A DNA stretch of 13,182 nucleotides, taken from the NCBI GenBank assembly GCA_933822405.4, contig CAKOGP040001933.1:1-13182 (forward strand), in the 5' to 3' direction. The position numbers and the translations under genes were made by a program. This document shows, piece by piece, positions 1-8,876 of the stretch; the first letter of the stretch is position 1, and every line of letters starts with the position of its first letter. This DNA comes from Cylindrotheca closterium. Taxonomy: Eukaryota; Bacillariophyta; Bacillariophyceae; Bacillariales; Bacillariaceae. The notes under the pieces were generated by a model, which saw only the letters and a list, made by a program, of their open reading frames with translations, was not told the DNA's origin and did not search any database.

Positions 1-479
1 TGCGGGAACTAAAATTTCACTAGTAATCGTATGGTAGATGATTTCCAGGTATTGCGGAAAAGTATATGATTTTGATATACGTTTCGTGCGGAAATGCGCG
101 GTAATGATATATCCTTCAGTAAGTCTGGCCAATACATCAGCATGTCGATCTGAGTTGTCTACTAGAAAGAAACTCTGGTGGATGACTCTACCGAGAGACA
201 ACTAACTAGGCGGTTCACTAGCGCTTATATAACAGGGAAGTCTAGGCTTCAAACTACCTCTGCCGTACATTTGGTTTGCCATAAAGAAGGAGCAGGTGAC
301 CGATTTGACAAACAGCACTGCACTGGTAGGCATTGGTACGAAGTTGACGTTTTTGAATTTTGAATGAATGAATCAATCATTCATGCAACAAAATGTTTCA
401 CAAATCTACAGACAACGAACCTCGTGATTGCACTTGATTCCGTCGTGACGCCAAAACGTCTCTAGGCAGCAGCTGCAAA
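1..479. other. Intergenic, 3' flank of dioxygenase gene
   Basis: No convincing gene is visible in these 479 bases. The only open frame of note (178-363, +) starts with GTG and shows no recognisable domain. A small hairpin-capable run occurs at 364-384, made of GAAT/ATTC tetranucleotides: an 8-bp stem (364-371 with 377-384) around a 5-nt loop. It lies about 100 bp downstream of the stop codon of the minus-strand dioxygenase gene, so it could be in its 3' UTR or terminator region. That role is inference only. Confidence 0.5.
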
Positions 480-1982
480 TCAAACTTTCTGCCCCTTCCC
501 GTCAGGATCTTTCCGTATTCCCATGGTCTGAATGTTCAAATTATGAGTACAATAGGCCTTAAGCAAACAGTGGACCAGTGGATAATTTTCATGTGTAACG
601 CACCCTTTCCAAGTCTTTGCACAACGCAAATTACACCAGGAATCTGGACATTCTGGCTCAAGGGCCGAGGCTCCAACCCATCTGAGTTTTTCCAAACTAC
701 TGGGTTGCGTTTCATACCACTTGGGTGGCACCGCATAATGGCATTCCAAATCTCGATCTATTGAATTCCACCCTTCCTTTGGATAAAAGTGCACAAGTAC
801 CGATGTGTAAAATGTTCCTTTGAAACGGGACGGACGACCATGAAAAGTCTTGGCTGACTCGTACAAGAGAATATCTCCAGGCTTTTTCAAAGAATTCAAA
901 TCATGGAAACACAAACAGTTTTTGAGGTTTGTGAATTGCGCTTTATGGGAACCACTTCTTGGAACACACTATGCTCTCACGTGGCTCGTACCTTGAGGAC
1001 AACCGAGTTTGTATGGCCATCGAAATCTTCAACCACAATGGGCCATGGGTCGGCATCCTTTGAACTTGCAATATGATAGATGCAAGATATTACATGTGTC
1101 TGAGTTCTGTCGACTGCACACATTAGCATCTTGGCGAACAGTCACTAGAATAAAATATTCTCGAAGACTTACCATGCATCCATAGCCGCGACTCATTTCT
1201 ACCTCATGTGCAGTCAGCAGAAGCGTTAGTAATGAAAGTAGAACGAAACGGGATATTTCTCTTTCTCAGGTTCACTACTAGTACAGTACCTGTAAAGTCT
1301 AAAGCCATATGCGATCGACGGCTCCAGCTCGATACCTGCCCATGCTTCCAGTATTGGTTTCATTTCAAATAGAACTTTGTGCATTAAATCTTCACGGTCA
1401 ATGAACAGTGGCATTGGTCCATCAAGAATGTCAAGCTGTCCTTCTCCCCTCGCAGTTGGGATCCCTTTGTAAACGGCATCAACGAGTTCCAAAGTTAGTT
1501 GCTCAGGACCATGTGTGAGTCCCCAACCAAATTCTGTAAAATTCCTGTCAATGTTGTTTCCATAAGTCGCGTTTGCAGCAATAGAGGAGTCTGAGCCAAC
1601 CCAGGTTGCGATCAACCATAAAGATACACTGTCTTTCGTTCTTGGAAACTCACGGTACAGTTTTCGCCGATGCGATTGTTTGAAGCCACCCGTCCCATCT
1701 TTCTTGAGGCTCTGTGTTGGCAATAACTTGCTCAAAACGTCGCTTCATGAGTTCTTTCCAGCCTTTGACATTGGGAACGTACTCGCCTTCACGAAGCGGC
1801 CAGGTATATCCACGCCTGTGATACTCTGCAATTCTTTCCTCTTCTGTATATGGAGGCTCTTGGATGTAGAGACCTGAAACCTTCCAGACCAACCAAGCAG
1901 CCAAAATGCCAATTATTGGTGCGTATTTATTTTGACGTTGCATTTTATTGTTTTCTTTTGATGTGGATGATTCAAATGGCAT
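480..1982 (-). CDS. Membrane-anchored 2OG-Fe(II) dioxygenase, prolyl 4-hydroxylase-like (5 exons)
   Basis: Spliced model: exons 1982-1654, 1544-1290, 1198-1173, 1113-992 and 881-480, giving about 377 aa. All four introns (109, 91, 59 and 110 nt) are GT-AG and keep frame. Residues about 20-40 form a single hydrophobic segment, suggesting a type II signal anchor with a lumenal catalytic domain. The jelly-roll core holds H203-V-D205 and distal H258 in FHGRP, the 2-histidine-1-carboxylate iron site of 2-oxoglutarate dioxygenases; R260 or R263 could contact 2-oxoglutarate. Family members hydroxylate prolines or related residues using O2, Fe(II) and 2-oxoglutarate; the substrate here is unknown. 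The HVD motif appears only after splicing in the 26-nt exon 3. An alternative ATG at 1943 has a better context (A at -3) and keeps the anchor. The last 40 residues fit the family poorly; an unrecognised in-frame 72-nt intron (528-599) is possible but has a weak donor. Confidence 0.88.
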
Positions 1983-2395
1983 GCAGTGTGACACACAATG
2001 CGCTCTTCAGTGGAAAGCGGTCAAAGAAGTCGACCAAAATTTGGATCGATAAGATTTTAAGAAGAGACTGTAGTAATACATTCAAGATACTATACAAGAC
2101 GAATGATGGGACAGTCCTGGATTAAGCCTCTTGCATTTTGTGATGATAACTACTGTGATAAGGGGAGAGTGAGTGTTGTGCGAGGTCTAGTTCACCGCAT
2201 GATATACAGTACAAACCCCTGTTGCCTTGCCGTTAGAATGCAATTTCAAATCGATGGTAGAACTTTACAGAGCCTCTACACGAGATACAATTTTTCATGC
2301 CTGATGAATATGGTATGAAGAAAACAAGACTTTCCATAGATGAATCCTATCTAGCTCACTATTTCTCATTCATCTACATTTGCATTGCATTCGGA
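1983..2395. other. Intergenic region between MORN gene and dioxygenase gene
   Basis: This 413-bp gap separates two minus-strand genes, so it should hold the MORN gene 3' UTR and the dioxygenase promoter and 5' UTR. The plus-strand open frames here have no recognisable domains and overlap the dioxygenase exon 1 on the other strand. No clear promoter motif, repeat or RNA gene was seen. Confidence 0.5.
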
Positions 2396-3927
2396 TTAGT
2401 CACATTTGCCAGTACGAACTGGATAACCACTTCTCCAAAATCCTTCGTGTCTCACTGATCCATCAGGACGAAGTTCCTTTCCGTATCCATCTATTTCGCC
2501 TTGTGACCACTGTAGTGGTATGCAGAGAAAACCATTAGTATAGTCCCAAGACAGCCAAAGACCGGAACATCGTAAAGTGGACGCACCTCTCCCTCATAAA
2601 AACCGCCATCTTCCCATATCATTTTGCCCTGACCTTCAAAGAAGTTATTTACACTGTGACCTTCGTATCGACTGCCATCTGAGTCCACAGAGCAAGTAAC
2701 CGGATATTGATTGCACGTTAGTGAAGATGTCCAAGGCAGTCGTTCTGGAACTCGCAGTTCATGTTTCTTTCACACACCTGCAAAATAATATATACCCACG
2801 CCATGCCTTTTGCCGTCGTTCAATTCACCAATATATTTAGCACCATCAGGAAAGGTTAAAGATCCCTTCACCGCATCATCAGACTTGAACAGGCCCTCAA
2901 AAATTCGACCGTCAGCATATTCTAATCTCCCATTACCTTCCCTCAAATCATTAACAACCTGACCTCTATAAATGTCTCCAAAAGCATTCCTGATGGTTCC
3001 AAACCCATGCCAGTGCCCCATATTCCACTCTCCATCATAAAACCGGCCTTCAAGATTGGTTGGGATGGATGGAATGGTAGCATCAAAGAGGAAGGGCAAG
3101 TTAGAAATGTGATTATGAATAATCATGAGAGTGAGCTCAGAAATAAGCTACCGAAGGGTAGTGTCAGGAGCCGGGAGGGTGCTCAAGGTCTGGATGCTAT
3201 CTGTAAATTTGTAAATTGGGGACTTGCCTTGAAGATGATAATCCATTCTTCCGATACCATGGGGTAGCTGTTGTCTCCTCGAGACTTCCCCGGTGTACAA
3301 TCCTCGTGCATTGTATGCGTCTCTCATGTCGGTTCTGTCTAGACTACATATAGCACTTGCGAGAGAGTATTTTGTGATGTCATCGGAATCACTGTTGATG
3401 ATCGAAAGTTCTCGAGGTAACGCCTTAATTGCTCCTTTGGCACTCTGAAGTGCCTTGCCTTTCTCTGTCAAAGTTTCATGTGGATCGGCAACATCGCCCT
3501 GACTTTTTTGTGCTGTGATTCTTGTGGCCGTTTTGGACGCCTTGTCTTTTGCCTTATTATTTGTTTCATTTGAATCACCACCATGTATATCCCCTCTATC
3601 CCCATCGTCGGCTTCTTCTGTAATTCTGGAATCCAGTCGAGTGCCGAGACCAGAGCCTAAAAATCCACCTGCTCCAGCTTCAAGGCTTCGTCGTGGCGGT
3701 TCCAGAGGGTGAGGTGAATTGACAGTTTCCTCGCCGTCCATCGTACGTCTGGAAAGAGACGAAGGTATATCGGAAATTGAATATATCCCACTCTCCTTCT
3801 GAAGCAGCTGTAGATGCGTAAGCTGTGAAGACAGCAACTCAATGAATGCGTTTGCTGATTGCAACTCTTGCTTCAGTCGATCAACTTCAGATCGCAAACT
3901 TCTGTTTTCCTCTTCAAGTCCTGTCAT
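2396..3927 (-). CDS. Coiled-coil / MORN-repeat protein (4 exons, one GC-AG intron)
   Basis: Spliced model: exons 3927-3228, 3047-2778, 2678-2587 and 2509-2396, about 391 aa. Introns are 180, 99 and 77 nt. Residues 1-45 show a coiled coil rich in Glu, Leu and Gln. Residues about 60-200 are a low-complexity, probably disordered linker rich in Ser, Asp, Lys and Gly. From about residue 207 to the C-terminus run roughly eight MORN repeats of the Y-x-G-x-W...HG-x-G type, for example FYDGEW...WHGFG and FYEGEW...IDGYG. MORN repeats generally serve as membrane-associated or protein-binding scaffolds; the partner is unknown. Every exon junction falls inside a repeat and preserves its roughly 23-residue spacing, which strongly supports the model. 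The first intron uses GC-AG (donor AAG|GCAAGT). The ATG has A at -3. The gene is divergent from the LamG-like gene across a TTAGGG-bearing spacer. It has no enzymatic domain, so it is not a MORN-type PIP kinase or methyltransferase as far as can be seen. Confidence 0.87.
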
Positions 3928-4040
3928 TTTGTCAAGTTATTGAACTATGAACTTCTCCTTCAGGAGTTCGTTTGTGATTTGTGGATCATACCTTGGAACT
4001 CAAAAAATTTTGAAGACACCGAATGATTTTGCTGTCCGAG

Positions 4041-4081
4041 TGGGTTAGGGTTAGGGTTGTGGGGTTAGGGTTAGGGTTAGG
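4041..4081 (+). repeat. Interstitial telomere-type repeat (TTAGGG)
   Basis: Four exact TTAGGG units lie at 4045-4050, 4051-4056, 4065-4070 and 4071-4076. The middle is interrupted by the degenerate 8-mer TTGTGGGG, and a partial TTAGG unit closes the tract. TTAGGG is the telomere repeat reported for diatoms and many stramenopiles. The tract lies about 110 bp upstream of the MORN gene start, with ordinary genes on both sides, so it is interstitial rather than a chromosome end. Confidence 0.95.
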
Positions 4082-4288
4082 CATGCACCATCAAAGATGG
4101 CGCAACTTGAACCAAGGAACTGGCCAACCGCAATGAGTAACCGCAAAGAAACCATTGTCGTTCGTCTTTTTTATATGGAACATCATTAGCTTTCCTGTTT
4201 ATCTTGTAATATGGAAACCGTTTCGGTTGTAAAATCATTAACGGTGGCAGTCACTATTGGCCTCGATCGAATGTTTGGCTCCCCACAG

Positions 4289-4312
4289 AGAAACCGACAA
4301 ATGTCGGTTTCT
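4289..4312. repeat. Perfect 11-bp inverted repeat with 2-nt spacer
   Basis: Left arm 4289-4299 (AGAAACCGACA) is exactly complementary to right arm 4302-4312, separated by AA. Its centre lies about 70 bp upstream of the LamG-like gene ATG, so it may be a dimeric protein binding site or a 5' UTR hairpin. Each arm contains one copy of the AACCG motif that recurs upstream. Confidence 0.9.
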
Positions 4313-4371
4313 TCTTCTACCGTGGAAAATGGAGATGGATAACAAAAGTACTCGTTCATTGAGCACACAAG

Positions 4372-6368
4372 ATGAAGCTGCTGTTGTTGATTACCGTTTG
4401 CAGTTCGAACGTAAGGCTCTTGTCGGCTACGTCACGAGGCATGCCTGTGATCGAATACAGCTTTCCATGCGGGGCTAATGGGAAAGCAGATATCAAATCG
4501 TCAAATCTTACCCTCGGAAATCTCCAGGGGATCGAGATGGCGCACTGTAATCCTCTTGATAATGGAATCTCGTCCAAAACCATGCTGGAATCCACTTCAA
4601 TCGCACCAATGCGACGAGCCTTTCTCCAGTCGAATGCTACTGGATTGGCATTGGAATTGTGGATCAAGCCCAAGATTCAAAAACCTCCAACTCCCTCCTT
4701 CCGACCCATTGTGACCATCGCAAGTGATCAGCATCAAGTCGACGACATTTTTGAATGCCATCTTACGGACCTTGCCATTGGGCTTCGTGGTGATTTACTG
4801 GAATTTCGCTACGTTGACAATGATCCATACCAATCCTGTAGGATCTTACTGGTACGAGACCGACCCCTATATAACGACGAAACGACACAGATTGTCATGA
4901 CGCTGCACGAGAGGTAAGTGGTCAATCATTTTATGTAGTGTTCGTGGTACTGCTGGATGCACTGTTCTTCCTTACGCTCAGAATATTCTTCGTGGTGCCT
5001 TGTTTTGATCATTTCAGCAAGACTAGTGTCTATGTCAACGGTGAACCCATCATTACGGGCGCGCCGAATAGTTTCATGACGAATTTGACAATGTGGAATA
5101 AGGACAGTACGATAAGATTGCTTGCAAATCGCGAATCCATGCCTACAGATATCTATTCGGGAGCGCTGTACCAGGTTTCTATATACGACAAAGTTGACGC
5201 AGCGGCACGGATTCAATTGGCGTATCAAGAAAAGTTACAAGGCTTCGCGGACGGCCTTGTGAATCGTGGGCCATTGAGATTGGTAGCTTCTGCAGCATCT
5301 GCCACAGTGCTCCAAGGCCAATCTTCAACAGTTCAGCTCGGAGGATTCAACCAGTCCATGCCAGAGTATGAAGTGTGGATTGAAATTCTAGTTCTTCCAC
5401 AGCATGGAATACTGCTGGGCGAGAAAGGACTTATCCGAGATCCTGGGATAAGGCTTCCCTTGCAAACTTCATCATTGGAGATGTCTTTCTTCTATCGACC
5501 GAGGTCTGACAATTTCTTCACTTCTCCTAGTACCAGTTTCAGTGGGAAGGAATTAGACTCGAGTCCTGATGTGGTAGAGTTTCGCCTGGTTGCAACTGGT
5601 AATAACGATGGTGCTGTGTTGGGATGGTCGGAACCTGTACAGAAGAACATCGATGTGCAACACGTCAATCGTCCGCCTACTCTTGAGATAGCAACGACTG
5701 CACTTGTTCCACCAGAACAGTCTTCTAGTGCTTGGGGGTATCCAACAGCTTATCTCGATGGTGCCCAGCTAGAGGACCCTGATGAGAATGTTGACCGTGT
5801 GCGCGTCGATTTATGGGCAAAGAACGGATCCTTGTCTTTTCCAGACTATTCTACCTTGGCAGATTTCAGCCCACGAAAGAGTCGGGGTCATCCAATTTGG
5901 CAATGTCACGGTGACCCAAGTGGTAGTCGGAATATGACATTCTTAGCTGAACCTGACAGTGTGACTCAGATTTTGTCTTCATTGAGGTACGAAGGATTCT
6001 TTTGGGACCAGCAGGATGTCATAGTGGTTCGTATATACGATGGTAGTGGTGGTGACTGCTTGGATGAAGATGAACATACAAGAGGTACAATCCATGATGG
6101 ATGCTACGAGATCATAGCAAAGGTTCAGGTACCCCCAATCTTCATGAGGAAAAACGAGTTCAAGCTAAAAGATATCTCTTTTGTACAGATAAGCTTCTGG
6201 CTAATGCTTTTCGTCCCCATTCTGGCAGTGCTCTTCGTGCTCCAGCGTTTGCTCTCGTGCATCAATTTATGCCGGAAAGGGGGTGGTGTCGGTGTCGAAG
6301 GAGGCATTGGTGGGGATGAGTCGCCCGAATACTATGAGTGGGATACCGAAGCTGAGATGCCTCGATAA
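4372..6368 (+). CDS. LamG-like single-pass surface protein (2 exons)
   Basis: Spliced model: exons 4372-4913 and 5018-6368, about 630 aa, with a 104-nt GT-AG intron (donor GAGAG|GTAAGT, acceptor TTTCAG). The N-terminus (MKLLLLITVC...) is a probable signal peptide. Residues about 25-255 resemble a laminin-G/concanavalin-A-like beta sandwich: LELWIKP, then LEFRY, then VMTLHE joined by splicing to SVYVNGEPI, then GALYQVSIYD. The exon junction falls inside this domain and restores the typical strand order. Residues about 260-560 contain two regions that look cadherin- or CSPG-like, with an NRPPTLEI linker and a DPDENVDRVRV strand typical of such repeats. A single membrane helix follows at about 573-590, then a short acidic cytoplasmic tail. 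The layout suggests an extracellular adhesion or binding protein; the ligand is unknown. The middle repeats are assigned with less certainty than LamG. Confidence 0.8.
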
Positions 6369-6452
6369 TTAAAATTTTGCATCGCTCTGTCGTGTGAGCA
6401 AGCGAAAGGGTGTGTGTCCAGATGCACAGTACAGGAGGATTGTTTTTTAAAA
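6369..6452. other. Tail-to-tail 84-bp gap between convergent genes
   Basis: Only 84 bp separate the stop codons of the LamG-like gene (+) and CDC5L (-). Both 3' UTRs and polyadenylation sites must fit here or overlap. No canonical AATAAA was seen on the plus strand. A T-run near 6443-6450 is followed by AAAACT. Confidence 0.6.
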
Positions 6453-8876
6453 CTACTCGATTTTTAATTCAGCATTGTTCTTTGCCGCCAATTCTTCGTA
6501 CATACTTTGCAATCTAGGCTCGTCCTTTTGCAGCCGATGAATATCAGCTCGCAAACGATCGATTCGTTGCACTGCTCCCTTTTCTTCATGCACTTGCAAT
6601 CCCTTGTAGACAGACTCTTCAATGATCAAGTTGCGCAATTCACCATAGGAATTAGACATTTCAGCCGATAAGGCCTCCGCACGCTTTGCATAACCCCCAG
6701 CCAAGACTATTATCTTTGATTCTATTTTCTCGTTTCTCTTTCGCAATGCAGAAGTCGCCTCTTGAAAGGTATCATACTCGTCAATCAAGCTTTGCAATTT
6801 GGTCTCGTCGGTTGCATTGGTCCAGCCCTTCCCAGCAACAAAAACTTCTTTGGCCAGTTGGGGGGCTCCGCATGCTTTGAGAATCTCTTCATCTAACAAA
6901 ATTTGTGCATCCTCCATTGACTTTCCCTCTTGCAAGTAAGGTTGTGCTCTCCGTTCTAGAAGCTGCTTCAATTCCGCTTCAATTAAGTCTTTTGCATCGT
7001 TTAGCATTTCCTCCGGCATTGGATCGAGAGGAGTCTCAGGTGGGATTGGAGCTTGCTTGACATTTTTCTTTCTCTTCTTTTCGCCGATCGCTGATGGAGC
7101 ATTGACAGGAAATGCATGGGCATCGTGTCGCATCAGCTGCCATCTTTCAGCATCAATTGTCTTTTCTGCATCATCAGTTGACACAAAAATAGTGTCAACA
7201 ATGGCACCAACCGGCCTTGGAAGATCAGCCCGTTTCACGACGCTTGACCTGGCTTCGTACAACTTATCTACTTCGTCTCGAAGGCGTTTCCGTTCTGCTG
7301 CATCAATATCGGCTGCATCCTCTACGACAACTGGCTCGGTGCCCATTTCTAAATCCTCATCAGCATTCGATGGAGCTTCTAACTCGTAGTCAAACTGCGG
7401 TGCTGGAAGTGCTGCAAGAGCCTCTTCAAGCTGTCTCCGAGCAAGTTTTGCGGCCCTGCGCTCTTCCCTGGCCAACTCTCTAATTGATATGTTCGTGGCA
7501 AAAGTGGAAGCACCAACAGAGGCTGCGTCGTCAACTGGTCCCCTAAGCTCCGATTGAGGGCGCTGATTCAGCCCATAATGATCACGACGAGGTGTCTTTG
7601 AGCGCTCCAAAAGCATTCCTGGCGTTGCTATCCGTTCCGTTTTCTGAAGATCCTCATCTTCCTCTTGCTCGTGTTCTTCCAGTTGTTCGTCCCCACCCAG
7701 CAATGGTGTCTGCCCTCTTTCAAGAGCTCGGAGATTACTGGCCTCTCGAAGGATGCTCTCTTGTTTGCTTCTGGTTGTCGAAGAAGTCATAGGTGTCCGC
7801 ATAGGTGTTGGCAGAGCACGGTCGGTGTAGTCTGCAAGCAGCGCCTTTGTTGCATCCGTTCCTGTTTGGAGGCTTGCAACATCAGGCATGGCTGGATCCA
7901 TTTTCGCCATTTGTTTCAGCTCTTGATCTGTGATAGAAGGCGCAGGAAGCTCGAGCGGTCCTCGTTTACGAATGTTCAATGGATCATTCGTTTTGCTGAC
8001 TTGAGCCACTACATATTGCATGTTGCTCTTTTCGAGTGTCCTCAACCTTGCCTCTTCACGCTTCTTTGCTTGGGCAGCTTCTCGGTCGCGAGATCGGTAT
8101 TGCTGTTCGTTCAGTTTCTTGAAGTCCACGGATTTCATTCTTTTGGCGCGAATTCCTTCAGTTCTAGCAGCCTCCGATGTGACATCATGAAAACCAGCTG
8201 GGGCAGGTTTGTGGAAAGGTATTTCAACACCAAGATCAATTTCGCGAGATCGTTTTGCCTTTCTTCTTGCACTGCCGCTAACCAATCCAGCTTGCTTGAG
8301 TTCTCGACGCTTTTGAAGCTCGGTGAGACGTTTTGCCTGAGCTAACATTTTCTCTCTAGCTTTACGTTTCGCCTTTTTTCCTTGGGTGTTTGCCAGTCTA
8401 GCTCGTGCTTCCTGGAGCATCTCAATTTCGTCTTCGTCCATGTCGATTGGATCTGGACGTGCAGGTTTCGTCTCGGGATGCGAGTCAATTTGACCCACAC
8501 GCAAGGGTTGGCTACGCAAGCTTTGGTCATTGTCATCATCACCCTTTCCCGCAGCTGCATCGTCCAGCAATTTCTCGTAGTGCTCCTGGCACTGAGTGGC
8601 TGTACGGCCAACTAATGGTCCGATTGTTTTCCACTGCGCTGGCATCAGCTTCGCCAGATGCAAAAGCTTTTCTTCCTCTTCTCGGCTCCATTCTACTTTG
8701 CGAACGGACGGGTCCAGCCACTCGTGCCACCGTGCCTTGCATTGTTTTGCAGACTTGCGATTCAATAGCGACGCTACACGTGCCCATTGCTGTTTCCCAT
8801 ATTTCTGTACAGCAGCCTTCAGAATCTCATCCTCTGAGTTTTTCCAAGTACCACCTTTAAGAAATACTTTTACCAT
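6453..8876 (-). CDS. CDC5L: CDC5L/Cef1, Myb-domain core subunit of the Prp19 spliceosome complex
   Basis: Intronless, 807 aa, close to the roughly 800 aa of animal CDC5L. Residues about 7-56 and 58-106 are two Myb/SANT repeats (W11, W31, W50 and W63, W82), matching the family blocks KSAKQCKARW and EWSREEEEKLLHLAKLMP. They are followed by the hallmark RPDPIDMDEDEIEML (140-154) and RLANTQGKKAKRKARE (160-175). A central disordered region carries ALPTPMRTPM and GRP-like TP sites typical of CDC5L phosphorylation regions. The C-terminus is a long coiled coil that in the family contacts PLRG1/Prp19 partners. CDC5L is a nuclear scaffold needed for the catalytic spliceosome. The ATG at 8876 (AAACATGG context) is chosen because the upstream in-frame stretch begins with TTG and is low complexity (AAAC repeats). 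It converges with the LamG-like gene across 84 bp. Confidence 0.97.
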   Translation of the reverse strand: MVKVFLKGGTWKNSEDEILKAAVQKYGKQQWARVASLLNRKSAKQCKARWHEWLDPSVRKVEWSREEEEKLLHLAKLMPAQWKTIGPLVGRTATQCQEHYEKLLDDAAAGKGDDDNDQSLRSQPLRVGQIDSHPETKPARPDPIDMDEDEIEMLQEARARLANTQGKKAKRKAREKMLAQAKRLTELQKRRELKQAGLVSGSARRKAKRSREIDLGVEIPFHKPAPAGFHDVTSEAARTEGIRAKRMKSVDFKKLNEQQYRSRDREAAQAKKREEARLRTLEKSNMQYVVAQVSKTNDPLNIRKRGPLELPAPSITDQELKQMAKMDPAMPDVASLQTGTDATKALLADYTDRALPTPMRTPMTSSTTRSKQESILREASNLRALERGQTPLLGGDEQLEEHEQEEDEDLQKTERIATPGMLLERSKTPRRDHYGLNQRPQSELRGPVDDAASVGASTFATNISIRELAREERRAAKLARRQLEEALAALPAPQFDYELEAPSNADEDLEMGTEPVVVEDAADIDAAERKRLRDEVDKLYEARSSVVKRADLPRPVGAIVDTIFVSTDDAEKTIDAERWQLMRHDAHAFPVNAPSAIGEKKRKKNVKQAPIPPETPLDPMPEEMLNDAKDLIEAELKQLLERRAQPYLQEGKSMEDAQILLDEEILKACGAPQLAKEVFVAGKGWTNATDETKLQSLIDEYDTFQEATSALRKRNEKIESKIIVLAGGYAKRAEALSAEMSNSYGELRNLIIEESVYKGLQVHEEKGAVQRIDRLRADIHRLQKDEPRLQSMYEELAAKNNAELKIE

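Larger units (their letters stand above)
3928..4371. promoter_or_regulatory. Divergent intergenic region with AACCG motif cluster
   Basis: This 444-bp spacer lies between the start codons of two divergent genes and must contain both promoters (inference from layout). It carries a telomere-type TTAGGG tract (4041-4081) and six copies of AACCG or its complement CGGTT between 4126 and 4309: 4126-4130, 4139-4143, 4216-4220, 4224-4228, 4292-4296 and 4305-4309. Two of these form an AACCG-TTT-CGGTT inverted pair and two lie inside an 11-bp perfect inverted repeat. By chance about 0.4 copies of a 5-mer on either strand are expected in 200 bp. All six lie on the LamG-like gene side of the spacer. No factor is known to me that would bind them here. 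Confidence 0.5.

Noticed and set aside
178..363. Small plus-strand open frame
   Set aside because: It starts with GTG, has no domain, no splice partner and nothing to support coding.
2103..2318. Plus-strand open frame between MORN and dioxygenase genes
   Set aside because: No recognisable domain, no coding-like bias, and it lies in the expected promoter region of the dioxygenase gene.
4186..4368. Small minus-strand open frame upstream of the LamG-like gene
   Set aside because: It overlaps the AACCG cluster and inverted repeat, and has no recognisable domain.
7665..8345. A 226-aa plus-strand open frame
   Set aside because: It lies entirely antisense to CDC5L, which is strongly conserved, and shows no domain.
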